From DATMER01 sp040349255 (lineage in GTDB: Bacteria > Acidobacteriota > Thermoanaerobaculia > Multivoradales > UBA5704): a stretch of 64,000 nt of DNA. Location: the NCBI GenBank assembly GCA_040349255.1, contig JBEQUE010000086.1, forward strand, positions 35,851-99,850, given 5' to 3'. A program made the translations under genes and the position numbers. Each line of letters opens with the position of its first letter. Position 1 is the first letter of the stretch. Of this stretch, positions 26,192 through 33,924 are shown one piece after another. The notes beneath the pieces were generated by a model, which was not told the origin of the DNA, did no database searches, and worked only from the letters and a program-made list of their open reading frames with translations.

Positions 26192-26671
26192 ATGGGCACG
26201 TCCAAAGAGAGAGAGAAGAAAAAGAACGGCGACTCTGCCGATATCTCGCAGGAAGAGTTCCTCAAAGGGCTGAACGTCGACCTGGCCCACGAGTACGCGG
26301 CGGTCATCACCTACCGCACCTATGCCAGCCAGGTGCAGGGCCAGTGGCGGATGGAGCTGCGGCAGTTCTTCGAGGCCGAGATCCCGGACGAGCTCGGCCA
26401 CGCCCAGATCCTGGCCGACAAGATCGTCGCCCTCGGCGGCATCCCCACGACCGAGGCGGCCCCGGTCAAGCCCGGTCGCGACGCCAAGGAGATGCTCCGC
26501 AACGCTCTCGAAGACGAGATCGAAACCATCGACCGCTACGTCCTCCGCAGGAAGCAGGCCGAGCAGCTCGGTCATTACGGCTTGGCCGTCGAGTTCGACG
26601 ACCTGATCCGCGACGAGAGCACCCACCGCGACGAGATCAACCTTATCCTGAAGCGCTGGGACACCGGCTAG
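26192..26671 (+). CDS. Ferritin-like domain protein (bacterioferritin/Dps-like)
   Basis: A 159-residue four-helix bundle. Carboxylate and histidine ligands expected for a di-iron site are visible on successive helices: DLAHEYAAVITYRTY, FFEAEIPDELGHAQIL, EDEIETIDRYVLR, and FDDLIRDESTHRDEINLIL. The charged Lys/Glu-rich N-terminal tail (2-20) is probably flexible. It likely stores iron or protects against peroxide. The start follows AAAGGAGAGAG. A perfect 14-bp hairpin follows the stop. Confidence 0.85.
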   Translation: MGTSKEREKKKNGDSADISQEEFLKGLNVDLAHEYAAVITYRTYASQVQGQWRMELRQFFEAEIPDELGHAQILADKIVALGGIPTTEAAPVKPGRDAKEMLRNALEDEIETIDRYVLRRKQAEQLGHYGLAVEFDDLIRDESTHRDEINLILKRWDTG

Positions 26672-26685
26672 CCTTGCCCCTCCTG

Positions 26686-26716
26686 GCTGGGGCGCGGCCG
26701 GCCGCGCCCCAGCTTT
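26686..26716 (+). terminator. Rho-independent-like terminator after the ferritin-like gene
   Basis: A perfect 28-bp palindrome (26686-26713) made of two 14-bp arms starting GCTGGGGC, followed by TTT. It lies 14 bp after the stop codon and before the M15 peptidase gene. The T tract is short, so the fold may act more as a 3' stabiliser. Confidence 0.7.
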
Positions 26717-26795
26717 CAGCCTCCTCGGCCTCAACCGCTCCTTGATCAGGCATACAATGAAAGGAGCACGTTCTTGTGAGAGAGAGGAGGCTCGC

Positions 26796-27704
26796 ATGGC
26801 GTCCCGACGGCTGGAGGATCTGGTCCCTGAAGCCCAGGCGATGGCGAAGGAGCACATCCTGCGCTGCGCCGACGCAGGCTTCGAGCTGCTGATCTACTGC
26901 ACCCTGCGCGACGCGCACGAGCAGGCCCGGCTCTTCCGCCAGAGCCGCACGAAGGAGCAGGTCCAGAAGAAGATGGACCAGCTCACCTCCCGGGGCTTCC
27001 CCGCCCTGGCGAAGATCCTCAAGGAGGTTGGACCGCAGAAGAGCGGACCCAAGGTCACCAACGCCGGGCCGGGCGAGTCGTTCCACCAGTACAACCGGGC
27101 CTACGACTGCGTGCCCGTCGTCCAGGGCAAGCCGATCTGGAGCCCCAACGGCGAAGGCGCGGCCCTCTGGGAGAAGGTCGGCAAGCTGGGCAAGAAGTGC
27201 GGCCTCGAATGGGCCGGCGACTGGACCACCTTCCGCGAGTTCCCGCACTTCCAGCTCACCGACGGCAGGGACGTCGAGGACCTCATGCGGGAGCGCTTCG
27301 GCACGGCTTCCGCCGCTCCGCCCGGCGCGCTGGGGATCGGCGCTCCCAGGATGGCCGCCTCGCCGGAGTCCGACGCCCTGCGCGGCGCCCTCGGCGAGGC
27401 CAACACCATTTTCCTGGTCTTCGGCAACCAGGCCGGCGCAAGCCCCAAGGACGTCCGCAAGATCTTCGACCTCGCGACCCTCGTGGCCAAGGGCGTCTTC
27501 CCCGAGGTCTGGAGGACGTTCCTGGTCCAGGGTCCCGCCGCCCTGGACCAGGATCTCGCGAGCCTCGTCTGGCCCGGAGGCGACACCTCGCCGGCCGTGC
27601 TCCTGAAGCTCGGGACCGGCCTGAACCGCCAGCGCGCCCGCGGCTTCCGGCTCGACGAGCTCCCCGACGCCACGGCCGTCGCCGAGGCGTTCTCCCAGGC
27701 TTGA
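26796..27704 (+). CDS. M15-type peptidase with C-terminal extension
   Basis: A 302-residue protein. Residues 1-165 are an M15 D-Ala-D-Ala carboxypeptidase/endolysin-like domain, with zinc ligands in SFHQYNRAYDCVP (His and Asp) and the ExxxH-type end TTFREFPHFQL. Residues ~185-302 form an unrecognised helical domain. There is no signal peptide, which is odd for a wall enzyme and is more typical of endolysins. The start after AGAGAGGAGG is convincing. It is followed within 10 bp by a large exported unknown, so the two are probably co-transcribed. Confidence 0.75.
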   Translation: MASRRLEDLVPEAQAMAKEHILRCADAGFELLIYCTLRDAHEQARLFRQSRTKEQVQKKMDQLTSRGFPALAKILKEVGPQKSGPKVTNAGPGESFHQYNRAYDCVPVVQGKPIWSPNGEGAALWEKVGKLGKKCGLEWAGDWTTFREFPHFQLTDGRDVEDLMRERFGTASAAPPGALGIGAPRMAASPESDALRGALGEANTIFLVFGNQAGASPKDVRKIFDLATLVAKGVFPEVWRTFLVQGPAALDQDLASLVWPGGDTSPAVLLKLGTGLNRQRARGFRLDELPDATAVAEAFSQA

Positions 27705-27714
27705 GGAAACCGCG

Positions 27715-29865
27715 ATGACCCGGAGAACCGCATTCCTCCTGCTCGGCCTCGCCACCCTCTTCCCCGGCCTCGTCCATGCGGCGGACGCCCCCCGGCAGAA
27801 GGGGATCCTCTCGCGCGCCATCGTCCTGGTCGAGGAGCCCGAGGAGAAGAAGGGTTCCTACCCGATGCCGTTCGGCACGACTCCGCAGGACGTGGACATC
27901 AACTCCACGGTCCGCGTCCGCATCTCCACCGACGAGCTTCTGGCCGGCCTGTCCGGCAGCCCCCTCCTCACCCCCGCCGCCCAGGAGACCGTGACCCTCC
28001 GCAAGAGCGCGGAGGAGCTGAAGAAGGCCGACGCCCATCTCCAGCAGGCCATCGCGGACGCCACGCAACTGACCCGGCTCGTCGCAGAGGGCCGGCGGGA
28101 CAGTCCCGAGTTTCAGCAGATCGCCGCGGGAGCCCAGGCGGGCCTCTCCGCCCTGTTCCAGATCATGAAGGGCTACCGGGAGGCGCTCGAAGCCTCGCCG
28201 CGCCCGGAGATCCGGCAGCACGCCGCCGAGGTGCGGGCCACTTCGAATGCCGTCCTGGTGCAGCCCCAGGCCCGCTTCGCCTACGCCGCCTTGGTGGTCG
28301 CGGAGATCCGCTGGACGCTGGGGCAGCTCGACGCCGCCCGCACCCGGCTGGAGGCTGCCTCGCCGAGCCTCGCCCTCATCCTCTCCGCCTCGCTGATCCG
28401 GCCGGACGGCACGACCGAGGTCGGCCTGCCCCATTACAACGACATCCCGATCGGCGTGCCGAAGAGCGTGGACAAGCTGAGCCTCGCGCTGACCCCGGAG
28501 CAGATCGCTCTTCAGGAGGACGCGGCGGCGCTCGCCCAGGTCCTCAACAACGCCGTCGCCGGCAGCGCCGACCTGCGCGAGGCCGTGCGCGCCCTCTTCG
28601 CCGCCCAGGGCGTCGATCTCCAGTCGCTCAAGGACGCGCTCGACCGGGTCCAGGAGGATGCCGAGGCCCTCCGCGCAACCAACTGGAGCCAGATCGGAAC
28701 CAGCCTCGAGGCGCGGCTCCAGACCGCGCTCCGCAAAGCCGCGCCCGACGAAAGCGAGATCCTCGAAGATCGCCTCATCCCCGAGGCCAAGACGCTCCAG
28801 TCGCGGACGCGGGGACTCCAGACGACGCTCGCCGGTCTGATCCTCAGCGTAAAGACCCTGCAGTCGAGCCTCGCCGAGGCCTCCGAGCAGGACCCGGTGG
28901 GGCAGATCATCGCCCTCCTCACGGTCGCCCAGGTCGGCTCCGATCTCGTCTCCGGCGAGATCTTCCGGACCTTCAAGGCCGAGCTGGAGGACTGGTCGAA
29001 AGCCGTCTCCTCGCTCCAGGAGCAGGTGGGCGAGTTCTGGACCGCCGCGGAAGACCTGCCCGAGACGACCCGGGACGAGATCACGGAAGTTCTGAGCCAG
29101 GCCGCCGAGGACCAGCTCGGCGCCCTGAATACGCACCTGGCCGAGCTGCGCGACGCGGCCGGTCAGGTCGGCGACCAGCTCAAGTCCCTGCTCGCGGACT
29201 TCAAGGGCGCGCCCGCTCTCGCGGCGGCCCTCGACCAGCCGCCGCCCGACACCTCGTTCCGGGTGGTCTTCCAGGAGATCAAGGACACCTGGCTGGACAT
29301 CCGCACGCTGAACCCGAGAGCCGAGGACGACGTCGTGGTCGTGCGGGCCTGGCTCTACAGCATGAAACCCTCCGCGGACGACCCCGACAAGCTGGTCGAG
29401 GGCGAGGAGCTGGACAGCGACCTGCAGCAGCTCCGGCTCCTGCGCTTCGGCTGGTTCTCGAACCCGGCGGTCGGAGTCGTCTACATGAGCTCGCTCAACG
29501 ATCTGGCTCAGGACGAAGACGGCGAGGAGAAGCAGGTCCGCGCCTTCGCGCCGCAGATCTCCTGGCTCCTGCGCCACCGCGCCTGGCGGACGCCGACCGC
29601 GGAGCCGGTCGCGTTCCGCTTCCAGCCGAGCTGGTGGCACTCGCTGTCCCTGGGCATCCACACGCTCTCGCTGGACCTCGACAACGACAACCAGCAGGAG
29701 CTGGGGCTGGGGGTCAGCGTGAGCCTCTTCAACAACTTCCTGCAGATCGGAGGGGGTTGGGACGTGAGCCTGGACGACGAGCCGTACGTCTTCCTCGGCA
29801 CCCGGCTCCTCGACCTCGCGAGGAGCCTGGGGGTGAGCCGCAAGCCGGCGGCGCCCGAGGAGTAG
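27715..29865 (+). CDS. Large secreted coiled-coil protein of unknown function
   Basis: A 716-residue protein with a signal peptide (RTAFLLLGLATLFPGLVHA). Residues 90-530 are mostly helical and rich in Ala, Leu, Glu and Gln, with long coiled-coil stretches (for example EELKKADAHLQQAIADATQL). The last ~170 residues turn beta-rich (FRFQPSWWHSLSLGIHTLSLDLDN, LGLGVSVSLFNNFLQIGGGWDV) and resemble a small outer-membrane or beta-sandwich end. I recognise no family. It starts 10 bp after the M15 gene with a GAGGAAA site. Confidence 0.65.
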   Translation: MTRRTAFLLLGLATLFPGLVHAADAPRQKGILSRAIVLVEEPEEKKGSYPMPFGTTPQDVDINSTVRVRISTDELLAGLSGSPLLTPAAQETVTLRKSAEELKKADAHLQQAIADATQLTRLVAEGRRDSPEFQQIAAGAQAGLSALFQIMKGYREALEASPRPEIRQHAAEVRATSNAVLVQPQARFAYAALVVAEIRWTLGQLDAARTRLEAASPSLALILSASLIRPDGTTEVGLPHYNDIPIGVPKSVDKLSLALTPEQIALQEDAAALAQVLNNAVAGSADLREAVRALFAAQGVDLQSLKDALDRVQEDAEALRATNWSQIGTSLEARLQTALRKAAPDESEILEDRLIPEAKTLQSRTRGLQTTLAGLILSVKTLQSSLAEASEQDPVGQIIALLTVAQVGSDLVSGEIFRTFKAELEDWSKAVSSLQEQVGEFWTAAEDLPETTRDEITEVLSQAAEDQLGALNTHLAELRDAAGQVGDQLKSLLADFKGAPALAAALDQPPPDTSFRVVFQEIKDTWLDIRTLNPRAEDDVVVVRAWLYSMKPSADDPDKLVEGEELDSDLQQLRLLRFGWFSNPAVGVVYMSSLNDLAQDEDGEEKQVRAFAPQISWLLRHRAWRTPTAEPVAFRFQPSWWHSLSLGIHTLSLDLDNDNQQELGLGVSVSLFNNFLQIGGGWDVSLDDEPYVFLGTRLLDLARSLGVSRKPAAPEE

Positions 29866-29867
29866 AG

Positions 29868-30398
29868 CTACCGCCCCCGGGCGACCCCGAGGTACGCCTC
29901 GGCCGCCCGCACGTAGTGCCAGACGTCGTCGGGATTCCGGGCGAGCGCCTTGGCGTAGAGCTCCTCGCCCTTGTCGCGCTGGCCATTGCGGATGTACCAG
30001 GAGCCGACCTCGGACTGGCCGGTGTCGTCCTTCGGGCTGGCCGCGAGCGCCTTCTGGTAGCAGGACTCCGCCTTGTCGTTCTCGCCGGCCTCGGCGTAGA
30101 CGTCGCCGATCCTCTGCCAGTCGCTGCCTTCCGGCTTCCTGCCCGTGACCTTGTCGAAGAGCGCCTGTCCCTTCGCCTTGTCGCCCGACAGGTAGTACAC
30201 GCGGCCGACCCCGATCATCTCCCACGAGCCGCCGCCAGCCAGCCGCTCGGCCTCCGCCAGCGCGGCCGACCCGGCCTCCTTCGGCGCCTTGCCTTGGAAA
30301 AGAGAGACACCGGCGGGATTGTCCTTGGCGAGCAGCCCCGCCCCGAAGCCGAGCACGAGGCAGACCGCGGATGCGGCGATCACGTTTCCGTGTTTCAT
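29868..30398 (-). CDS. Tetratricopeptide-repeat protein, membrane-anchored
   Basis: A 176-residue protein with an N-terminal hydrophobic segment (NVIAASAVCLVLGFGAGLLA) followed by three or four TPR-like helix pairs. Examples are RVYYLSGDKAKGQALFDKVTG, DVYAEAGENDKAESCYQKALA, SWYIRNGQRDKGEELYAKALA and a degenerate last one. It is probably a periplasmic scaffold. A strong AAGGAGGG site precedes the ATG. It is convergent with the coiled-coil gene, 2 bp apart. Confidence 0.82.
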   Translation of the reverse strand: MKHGNVIAASAVCLVLGFGAGLLAKDNPAGVSLFQGKAPKEAGSAALAEAERLAGGGSWEMIGVGRVYYLSGDKAKGQALFDKVTGRKPEGSDWQRIGDVYAEAGENDKAESCYQKALAASPKDDTGQSEVGSWYIRNGQRDKGEELYAKALARNPDDVWHYVRAAEAYLGVARGR

Positions 30399-30431
30399 AC
30401 GTCCCTCCTTTGGAGGGACTCTATCCCAGCC

Positions 30432-32096
30432 CTACGTCTGCAGCACCCCGGTCCGGAACTCCGGCACGTGCGGGTTCGCCGCGGCGCAGGCGAGCGAGGC
30501 GGCGATCACCTCCCGGGTCTGCGCCGGGTCGATGATGGCGTCCACCCAGAGACGCGCGGCGGCGTAGCGGGGGTTCATGGCGGCGTCGTAGCGCGCCTTG
30601 ATCTCCGAGAGACGGGCCTGCTTCTCCTCCTCCGAGACGTCCGCGCCGCGGTTCTTGAGCTGGATCGAGAGGAGCGTCTTGCTCGCCTGGTCGCCGCCCA
30701 TCACCGCGATGGCCGCCGAGGGCCAGGCGTAGAGGAACCGCGCTCCGTACGCCTTGCCGCACATCGCGTAGTTGCCCGCGCCGTAGGAGTTCCCGACGAA
30801 GAGGGTGATCTTCGGCACCGTCGAGTTCGCCACCGCGTTCACCATCTTAGCGCCGTCCTTGATGATGCCACCGCGCTCGGCCCGGCTGCCGACCATGAAG
30901 CCGGTCACGTCCTGGAGGAAGAGGAGCGGGATCTTCTTCTGGTTGCACAGCTCCACGAAGCGCGCCCCCTTGTCCGCCGACTCCGAGTAGATGACGCCGC
31001 CGATCTGCAGCTCCTTGTCCGACGGGCCGGTGCCGGTCTTGCGCGGCACGATCGAGCGCTGGTTGGCCACGATGCCCACCGCCCAGCCGCCCATCCAGCC
31101 GGTGCCGCAGACCAGGGTCTGGCCGTAGGTCGCCTTGTACTCGTCGAGCTCGCTGCCGTCGAGCAGACGGGCCAGCAGCTCGTGGGTGTCGTACGGCCGG
31201 GAGCGGTCGATCGGCAGGAGCCCGTAGAGGTCCTCGGCCGGATGGAGCGGCTCGACCGGCTCGCGCCGCGCGAAGGGAGCGCGCCCGCCTTCCGCGAGCT
31301 GGGCGAACTGGCTGCGGATCTTCTGCAGGCAGGAGAGGTCGTCCGGATGGCGGTGGTCCACCACGCCGGAGATGTCGCACTGGACGAGCGCGCCGCCCAG
31401 CTCCTCGTTGTCGATCCTCTCGCCGATCGCAGCCTGCACGAGGTGGGAGCCGGCGAGGAAGATCGAGCCGGTGCCCTCCACGATGTGCGACTCGTCGCTC
31501 ATGATCGGCAGGTAGGCGCCGCCGGCCACGCAGGAGCCCATGATGGCCGCCATCTGGAAGACCCCTTCGGCCGAGAGGCGGGCGTTGTTGTAGAACGCCC
31601 GGCCGAAGTGCTCGCGGTCCGGGAAGATCTCATCCTGGAGAGGGAGGAAGACGCCCGCCGAGTCCACCAGGTAGACGATCGGCAGCCGGTTTTCGAGCGC
31701 GATCTCCTGGGCCCGGAGCACCTTCTTGCAGGTCAGCGGGAACCAGGCGCCGGCCTTGACCGTGGCGTCGTTCGAGACCACGACCACGTCGCGGCCGTGG
31801 ATCTTGCCGATGCCCGTGACCACGCCGGCCGCCGGCGCGCCGCCGTACTCCTGGTAGAAGCCGTGGGCCACCCAGAGCCCGAGCTCGAGGAACGGCGCGC
31901 CGGGGTCGCAGAGCGCCTCGACGCGCTCGCGGGCGGTCATCTTGCCCTGGGCCCGCTGCTTGTCCTGCGCCTTGAGGCCGCCACCCTGCCGGATGACCTC
32001 CTCCTCCTCGCGCAGCCGCTCCACCTCCCGCCGCCAGTGCTCCGACTGGCGCTCGAACGCCTCGTTCCGCTTCGCCTTGCTTTCCAGGATCGCCAC
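30432..32096 (-). CDS. Acyl-CoA carboxylase carboxyltransferase (beta) subunit, methylcrotonyl-CoA carboxylase-like
   Basis: A 554-residue carboxyltransferase, the size of methylcrotonyl-CoA/geranyl-CoA carboxylase beta subunits. It has two crotonase-like halves: GQGKMTARERVEALCDPG and GVVTGIGKIHGRDVVVVSNDATVKAGAWFP in the first, with PIVYLVDSAGVFLPLQDEIFPD, then GFMVGSRAERGGIIKDGAKMV and GNSYGAGNYAMCGKAYG in the second. It should transfer CO2 from biotin to an unsaturated branched acyl-CoA. The biotin carboxylase subunit is not in this window. The start is GTG after AAGGAGGAC. Likely partners are the AtuA-operon genes at 22.9-25.5 kb. Confidence 0.85.
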   Translation of the reverse strand: MAILESKAKRNEAFERQSEHWRREVERLREEEEVIRQGGGLKAQDKQRAQGKMTARERVEALCDPGAPFLELGLWVAHGFYQEYGGAPAAGVVTGIGKIHGRDVVVVSNDATVKAGAWFPLTCKKVLRAQEIALENRLPIVYLVDSAGVFLPLQDEIFPDREHFGRAFYNNARLSAEGVFQMAAIMGSCVAGGAYLPIMSDESHIVEGTGSIFLAGSHLVQAAIGERIDNEELGGALVQCDISGVVDHRHPDDLSCLQKIRSQFAQLAEGGRAPFARREPVEPLHPAEDLYGLLPIDRSRPYDTHELLARLLDGSELDEYKATYGQTLVCGTGWMGGWAVGIVANQRSIVPRKTGTGPSDKELQIGGVIYSESADKGARFVELCNQKKIPLLFLQDVTGFMVGSRAERGGIIKDGAKMVNAVANSTVPKITLFVGNSYGAGNYAMCGKAYGARFLYAWPSAAIAVMGGDQASKTLLSIQLKNRGADVSEEEKQARLSEIKARYDAAMNPRYAAARLWVDAIIDPAQTREVIAASLACAAANPHVPEFRTGVLQT

Positions 32097-32232
32097 CGTG
32101 TCCTCCTTGCTTCCTCAGGGCCGGGGGATTATACGGGCAGAGCCGGCCCGGATCTTGCTCTGCAATGCAGAGGAACCAGCGGATACGCCGACGGCGTACC
32201 CGGGAGACCGTCCACCGACAAAGGAGAACTAC

Positions 32233-32460
32233 ATGGCTTACGACGACGTCTTCGAAGGACGCTGGAAGCAGTTGAAGGGTGACGCGAAGCGTTTCTGGGG
32301 CAACCTCACGGACGACGACCTGGACCGCTCGGAAGGCAATCGCGACAAGCTCGTCGGCGCCCTCCAGGAGCGCTACGGGTGGGAGAAGGTCCGGGCGGAG
32401 TCCGATTTTGACCGCTTCCTGGACTCGGTGCGCACCCCGGCAGGGTCGCGGGCCGACTGA
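32233..32460 (+). CDS. CsbD family stress protein
   Basis: A 75-residue protein. The CsbD pattern is visible as FEGRWKQLKGDAKRFWGNLTDDDLDRSEGNRDKLVGALQERYGW. Members are abundant general-stress proteins of unknown mechanism. The start follows AAGGAGA. A strong terminator follows 21 bp after the stop. Confidence 0.88.
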   Translation: MAYDDVFEGRWKQLKGDAKRFWGNLTDDDLDRSEGNRDKLVGALQERYGWEKVRAESDFDRFLDSVRTPAGSRAD

Positions 32461-32481
32461 GCCCTACCCCGGCTCAGGATC

Positions 32482-32509
32482 AACGGGGCGGCCCCAGGCC
32501 GCCCCGTTT
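32482..32509 (+). terminator. Rho-independent terminator after csbD
   Basis: A 12-bp perfect stem (AACGGGGCGGCC / GGCCGCCCCGTT) with a CCA loop, ending in TTTG. It lies between csbD and the moaD-moaE fusion, 17 bp before the latter's start, so it insulates the two. Confidence 0.8.
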
Positions 32510-32525
32510 GCTACCATCCCCCTCC

Positions 32526-33200
32526 ATGAAGGTCCGCCTCCTCGCCTTTGCCAGCGCCGGCGACGCGCTCGGCGCCACCGAGCTCGAGATGGAGTTGCCG
32601 GACGGCAGCCGCGTCGCCGACCTGCGGGTCCTGCTCGACCGGGACCACCCGGCGCTCGGCCCGCTCTGGCCCCGCCTCGCCGTCGCGGTCGACGGCCGGA
32701 TCTCCGGACCCGACGCACCGCTTTCGGAGGGCGTCGAGGTCGCGCTCCTGCCGCCCGTGTCCGGAGGAAGCGGCCGGACCGGGCTCGTGGACGAACCGAT
32801 CGACGTGGATGGGGCGGTCCGGAGCGTCGAGGATCCCGGTTTCGGCGCGGTGGTGACCTTCCTCGGCACGGTCCGCAACCACCACGCGGGCCGGCAGGTC
32901 GGGAAGCTCACCTATACGGCCTACCGCCGCATGGCCGCCGACGCACTGGCCCGCATCGCCTCGGAGCTGGAGGCCGCCACGCCGGTGCGGGTGTCGATCG
33001 TCCACCGTCTCGGAGACGTGCCGGTGGGAGAGCCGAGCGTGGTGATCGCCGTGGGCTCCGCCCATCGCGCCGCCGCCTACGACGCCAGCCGCACCGCGCT
33101 GGAGCGCCTGAAGGCCGAGGTCCCCATCTGGAAGCGCGAGCACTACGCCGAGGGCGAATCGGTCTGGCGAGAGGAAGAGCCGCTTCTGGCCGGACAGTAG
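32526..33200 (+). CDS. Molybdopterin synthase, MoaD-MoaE fusion
   Basis: A 224-residue two-domain protein. Residues 1-81 are a MoaD ubiquitin-like carrier ending in the Gly-Gly that must be thiocarboxylated (LLPPVSGG, G80-G81). Residues ~88-224 are MoaE, with FLGTVRNHHAGRQV and the active lysines in IWKREHYAEGESVW. The Gly-Gly is internal, so sulfur loading needs cleavage or another route. The last 63 bp (33128-33190) reappear perfectly at 33844-33906. The MazF gene ends 3 bp past this stop. Other Mo-cofactor genes are not in the window. Confidence 0.88.
   Translation: MKVRLLAFASAGDALGATELEMELPDGSRVADLRVLLDRDHPALGPLWPRLAVAVDGRISGPDAPLSEGVEVALLPPVSGGSGRTGLVDEPIDVDGAVRSVEDPGFGAVVTFLGTVRNHHAGRQVGKLTYTAYRRMAADALARIASELEAATPVRVSIVHRLGDVPVGEPSVVIAVGSAHRAAAYDASRTALERLKAEVPIWKREHYAEGESVWREEEPLLAGQ
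33128..33190 (+). repeat. 63-bp direct repeat, left copy (in moaE 3' end)
   Basis: A perfect 63-bp match to 33844-33906, with a start-to-start distance of 716 bp. It encodes residues 202-221 of the fusion protein, around the conserved KREHYAEGESVW. The two copies flank the MazF/RHH module exactly. After the repeat the ends differ: this copy codes AGQ-stop and the right copy AEP-stop. Confidence 0.95.
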
Positions 33201-33203
33201 AGC

Positions 33204-33545
33204 TCAGAGCCGCAGAAGGATCCGGAGCCGGTCCTCAATGATCTCCAGGGTCTCGCTCCTCACGAGGCCGAAACGCTTCAGGAGCCGCTCCTTCGAGATG
33301 GACCTCACCGCCTCGCAGAGAGCAGCGCTCTCGACGGCCAGGCCGCCCTGCGGCGGCGAGATGCGGACGTGCGACGGGATCGGGCGAAGTCGGGATGTGA
33401 TCGGCAGGGCGATCACCAGCCCTGCCGGACCCCGGTTGAAAAGGTCGTCGGAAATGACGAGAACCGGCCTGGTTCCGGCCTGCTCGTGACCGCGGACCGG
33501 GTCGAGTTGGGCCAGCCAGACCTCACCTCGGATCGGTGCGTTCAA
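33204..33545 (-). CDS. MazF/PemK-family toxin
   Basis: A 113-residue type II toxin. The family start IRGEVWLAQLDPVRGHEQAGTRPVLVISDDLFN is clear, with the SH3-like core ending ITSRLRPIPSHVRISPPQGGL. MazF enzymes cut mRNA. The start is TTG at 33543-33545, preceded by GGGGGTGAC and overlapping the antitoxin gene by 23 bp. The module sits between two copies of a moaE tail, which suggests recent acquisition. Confidence 0.88.
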   Translation of the reverse strand: MNAPIRGEVWLAQLDPVRGHEQAGTRPVLVISDDLFNRGPAGLVIALPITSRLRPIPSHVRISPPQGGLAVESAALCEAVRSISKERLLKRFGLVRSETLEIIEDRLRILLRL

Positions 33546-33807
33546 CCGTCACCCCCTCTTCCGTCCAGGTTTCCGCCTCGGGCAGCCCGTCGGGAAGGGC
33601 TTCCCAGGAAGCCCGCTCCGACTGGATCTCGCTCCAGGCTTCCGGATCGGCCCGCAGAGCGGCGTAGGCGTCGTTCACGTCCTCCAGGAAACGACGGCGG
33701 CGGTACTCCTCGACCGCCCTCTCCAGAATGGCCTGCATCGACAGGCGCTCCGTCTGCGCCATTTCCCGGAGAACCTGGTGCGTATGCTCGTTGATGCGGA
33801 CGACCAT
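33523..33807 (-). CDS. Ribbon-helix-helix antitoxin of the MazF module
   Basis: A 94-residue protein. An N-terminal ribbon-helix-helix is seen in MVVRINEHTHQVLREMAQTERLSMQAILERAVEEYRRRRF. The acidic, Trp-containing C-terminus (SEIQSERASWEALPDG) is probably the disordered arm that blocks the toxin. The dimer likely represses its own promoter, located just upstream around 33810-33845. The ribosome site AAGGAGG is strong. Confidence 0.85.
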   Translation of the reverse strand: MVVRINEHTHQVLREMAQTERLSMQAILERAVEEYRRRRFLEDVNDAYAALRADPEAWSEIQSERASWEALPDGLPEAETWTEEGVTVERTDPR

Positions 33808-33843
33808 CGGTAAACCTCCTTGTCTACAGAAAAGTATACCCGC

Positions 33844-33916
33844 CTGGAAGCGCGAGCACTACGCCGAGGGCGAATCGGTCTGGCGAGAGGAAGAGCCGCT
33901 TCTGGCAGAGCCGTAA
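33844..33916 (+). pseudogene. Duplicated 3' tail of moaE (right copy of the 63-bp repeat)
   Basis: Positions 33844-33906 repeat 33128-33190 without a mismatch. The sequence stays in the moaE frame to a TAA at 33914-33916, so it reads as the last ~24 codons of moaE with an AEP ending. There is no start, and the rest of the gene is missing. It lies upstream of the antitoxin and just before repeat array 1, which suggests that array 1 originally followed an intact moaE. Confidence 0.9.
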
Positions 33917-33924
33917 AGGCGGAG

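Noticed and set aside
26156..26745. Continuation of the TIR-like reading frame across the ferritin gene
   Set aside because: After about 26152 the residues are Arg-rich and match no fold, and the other frame encodes a clear ferritin-like protein, so I treat the first gene as truncated.
27283..30225. 980-codon minus-strand frame opposite the coiled-coil gene
   Set aside because: Shadow frame without family features; the plus-strand gene has a signal peptide and ribosome site.
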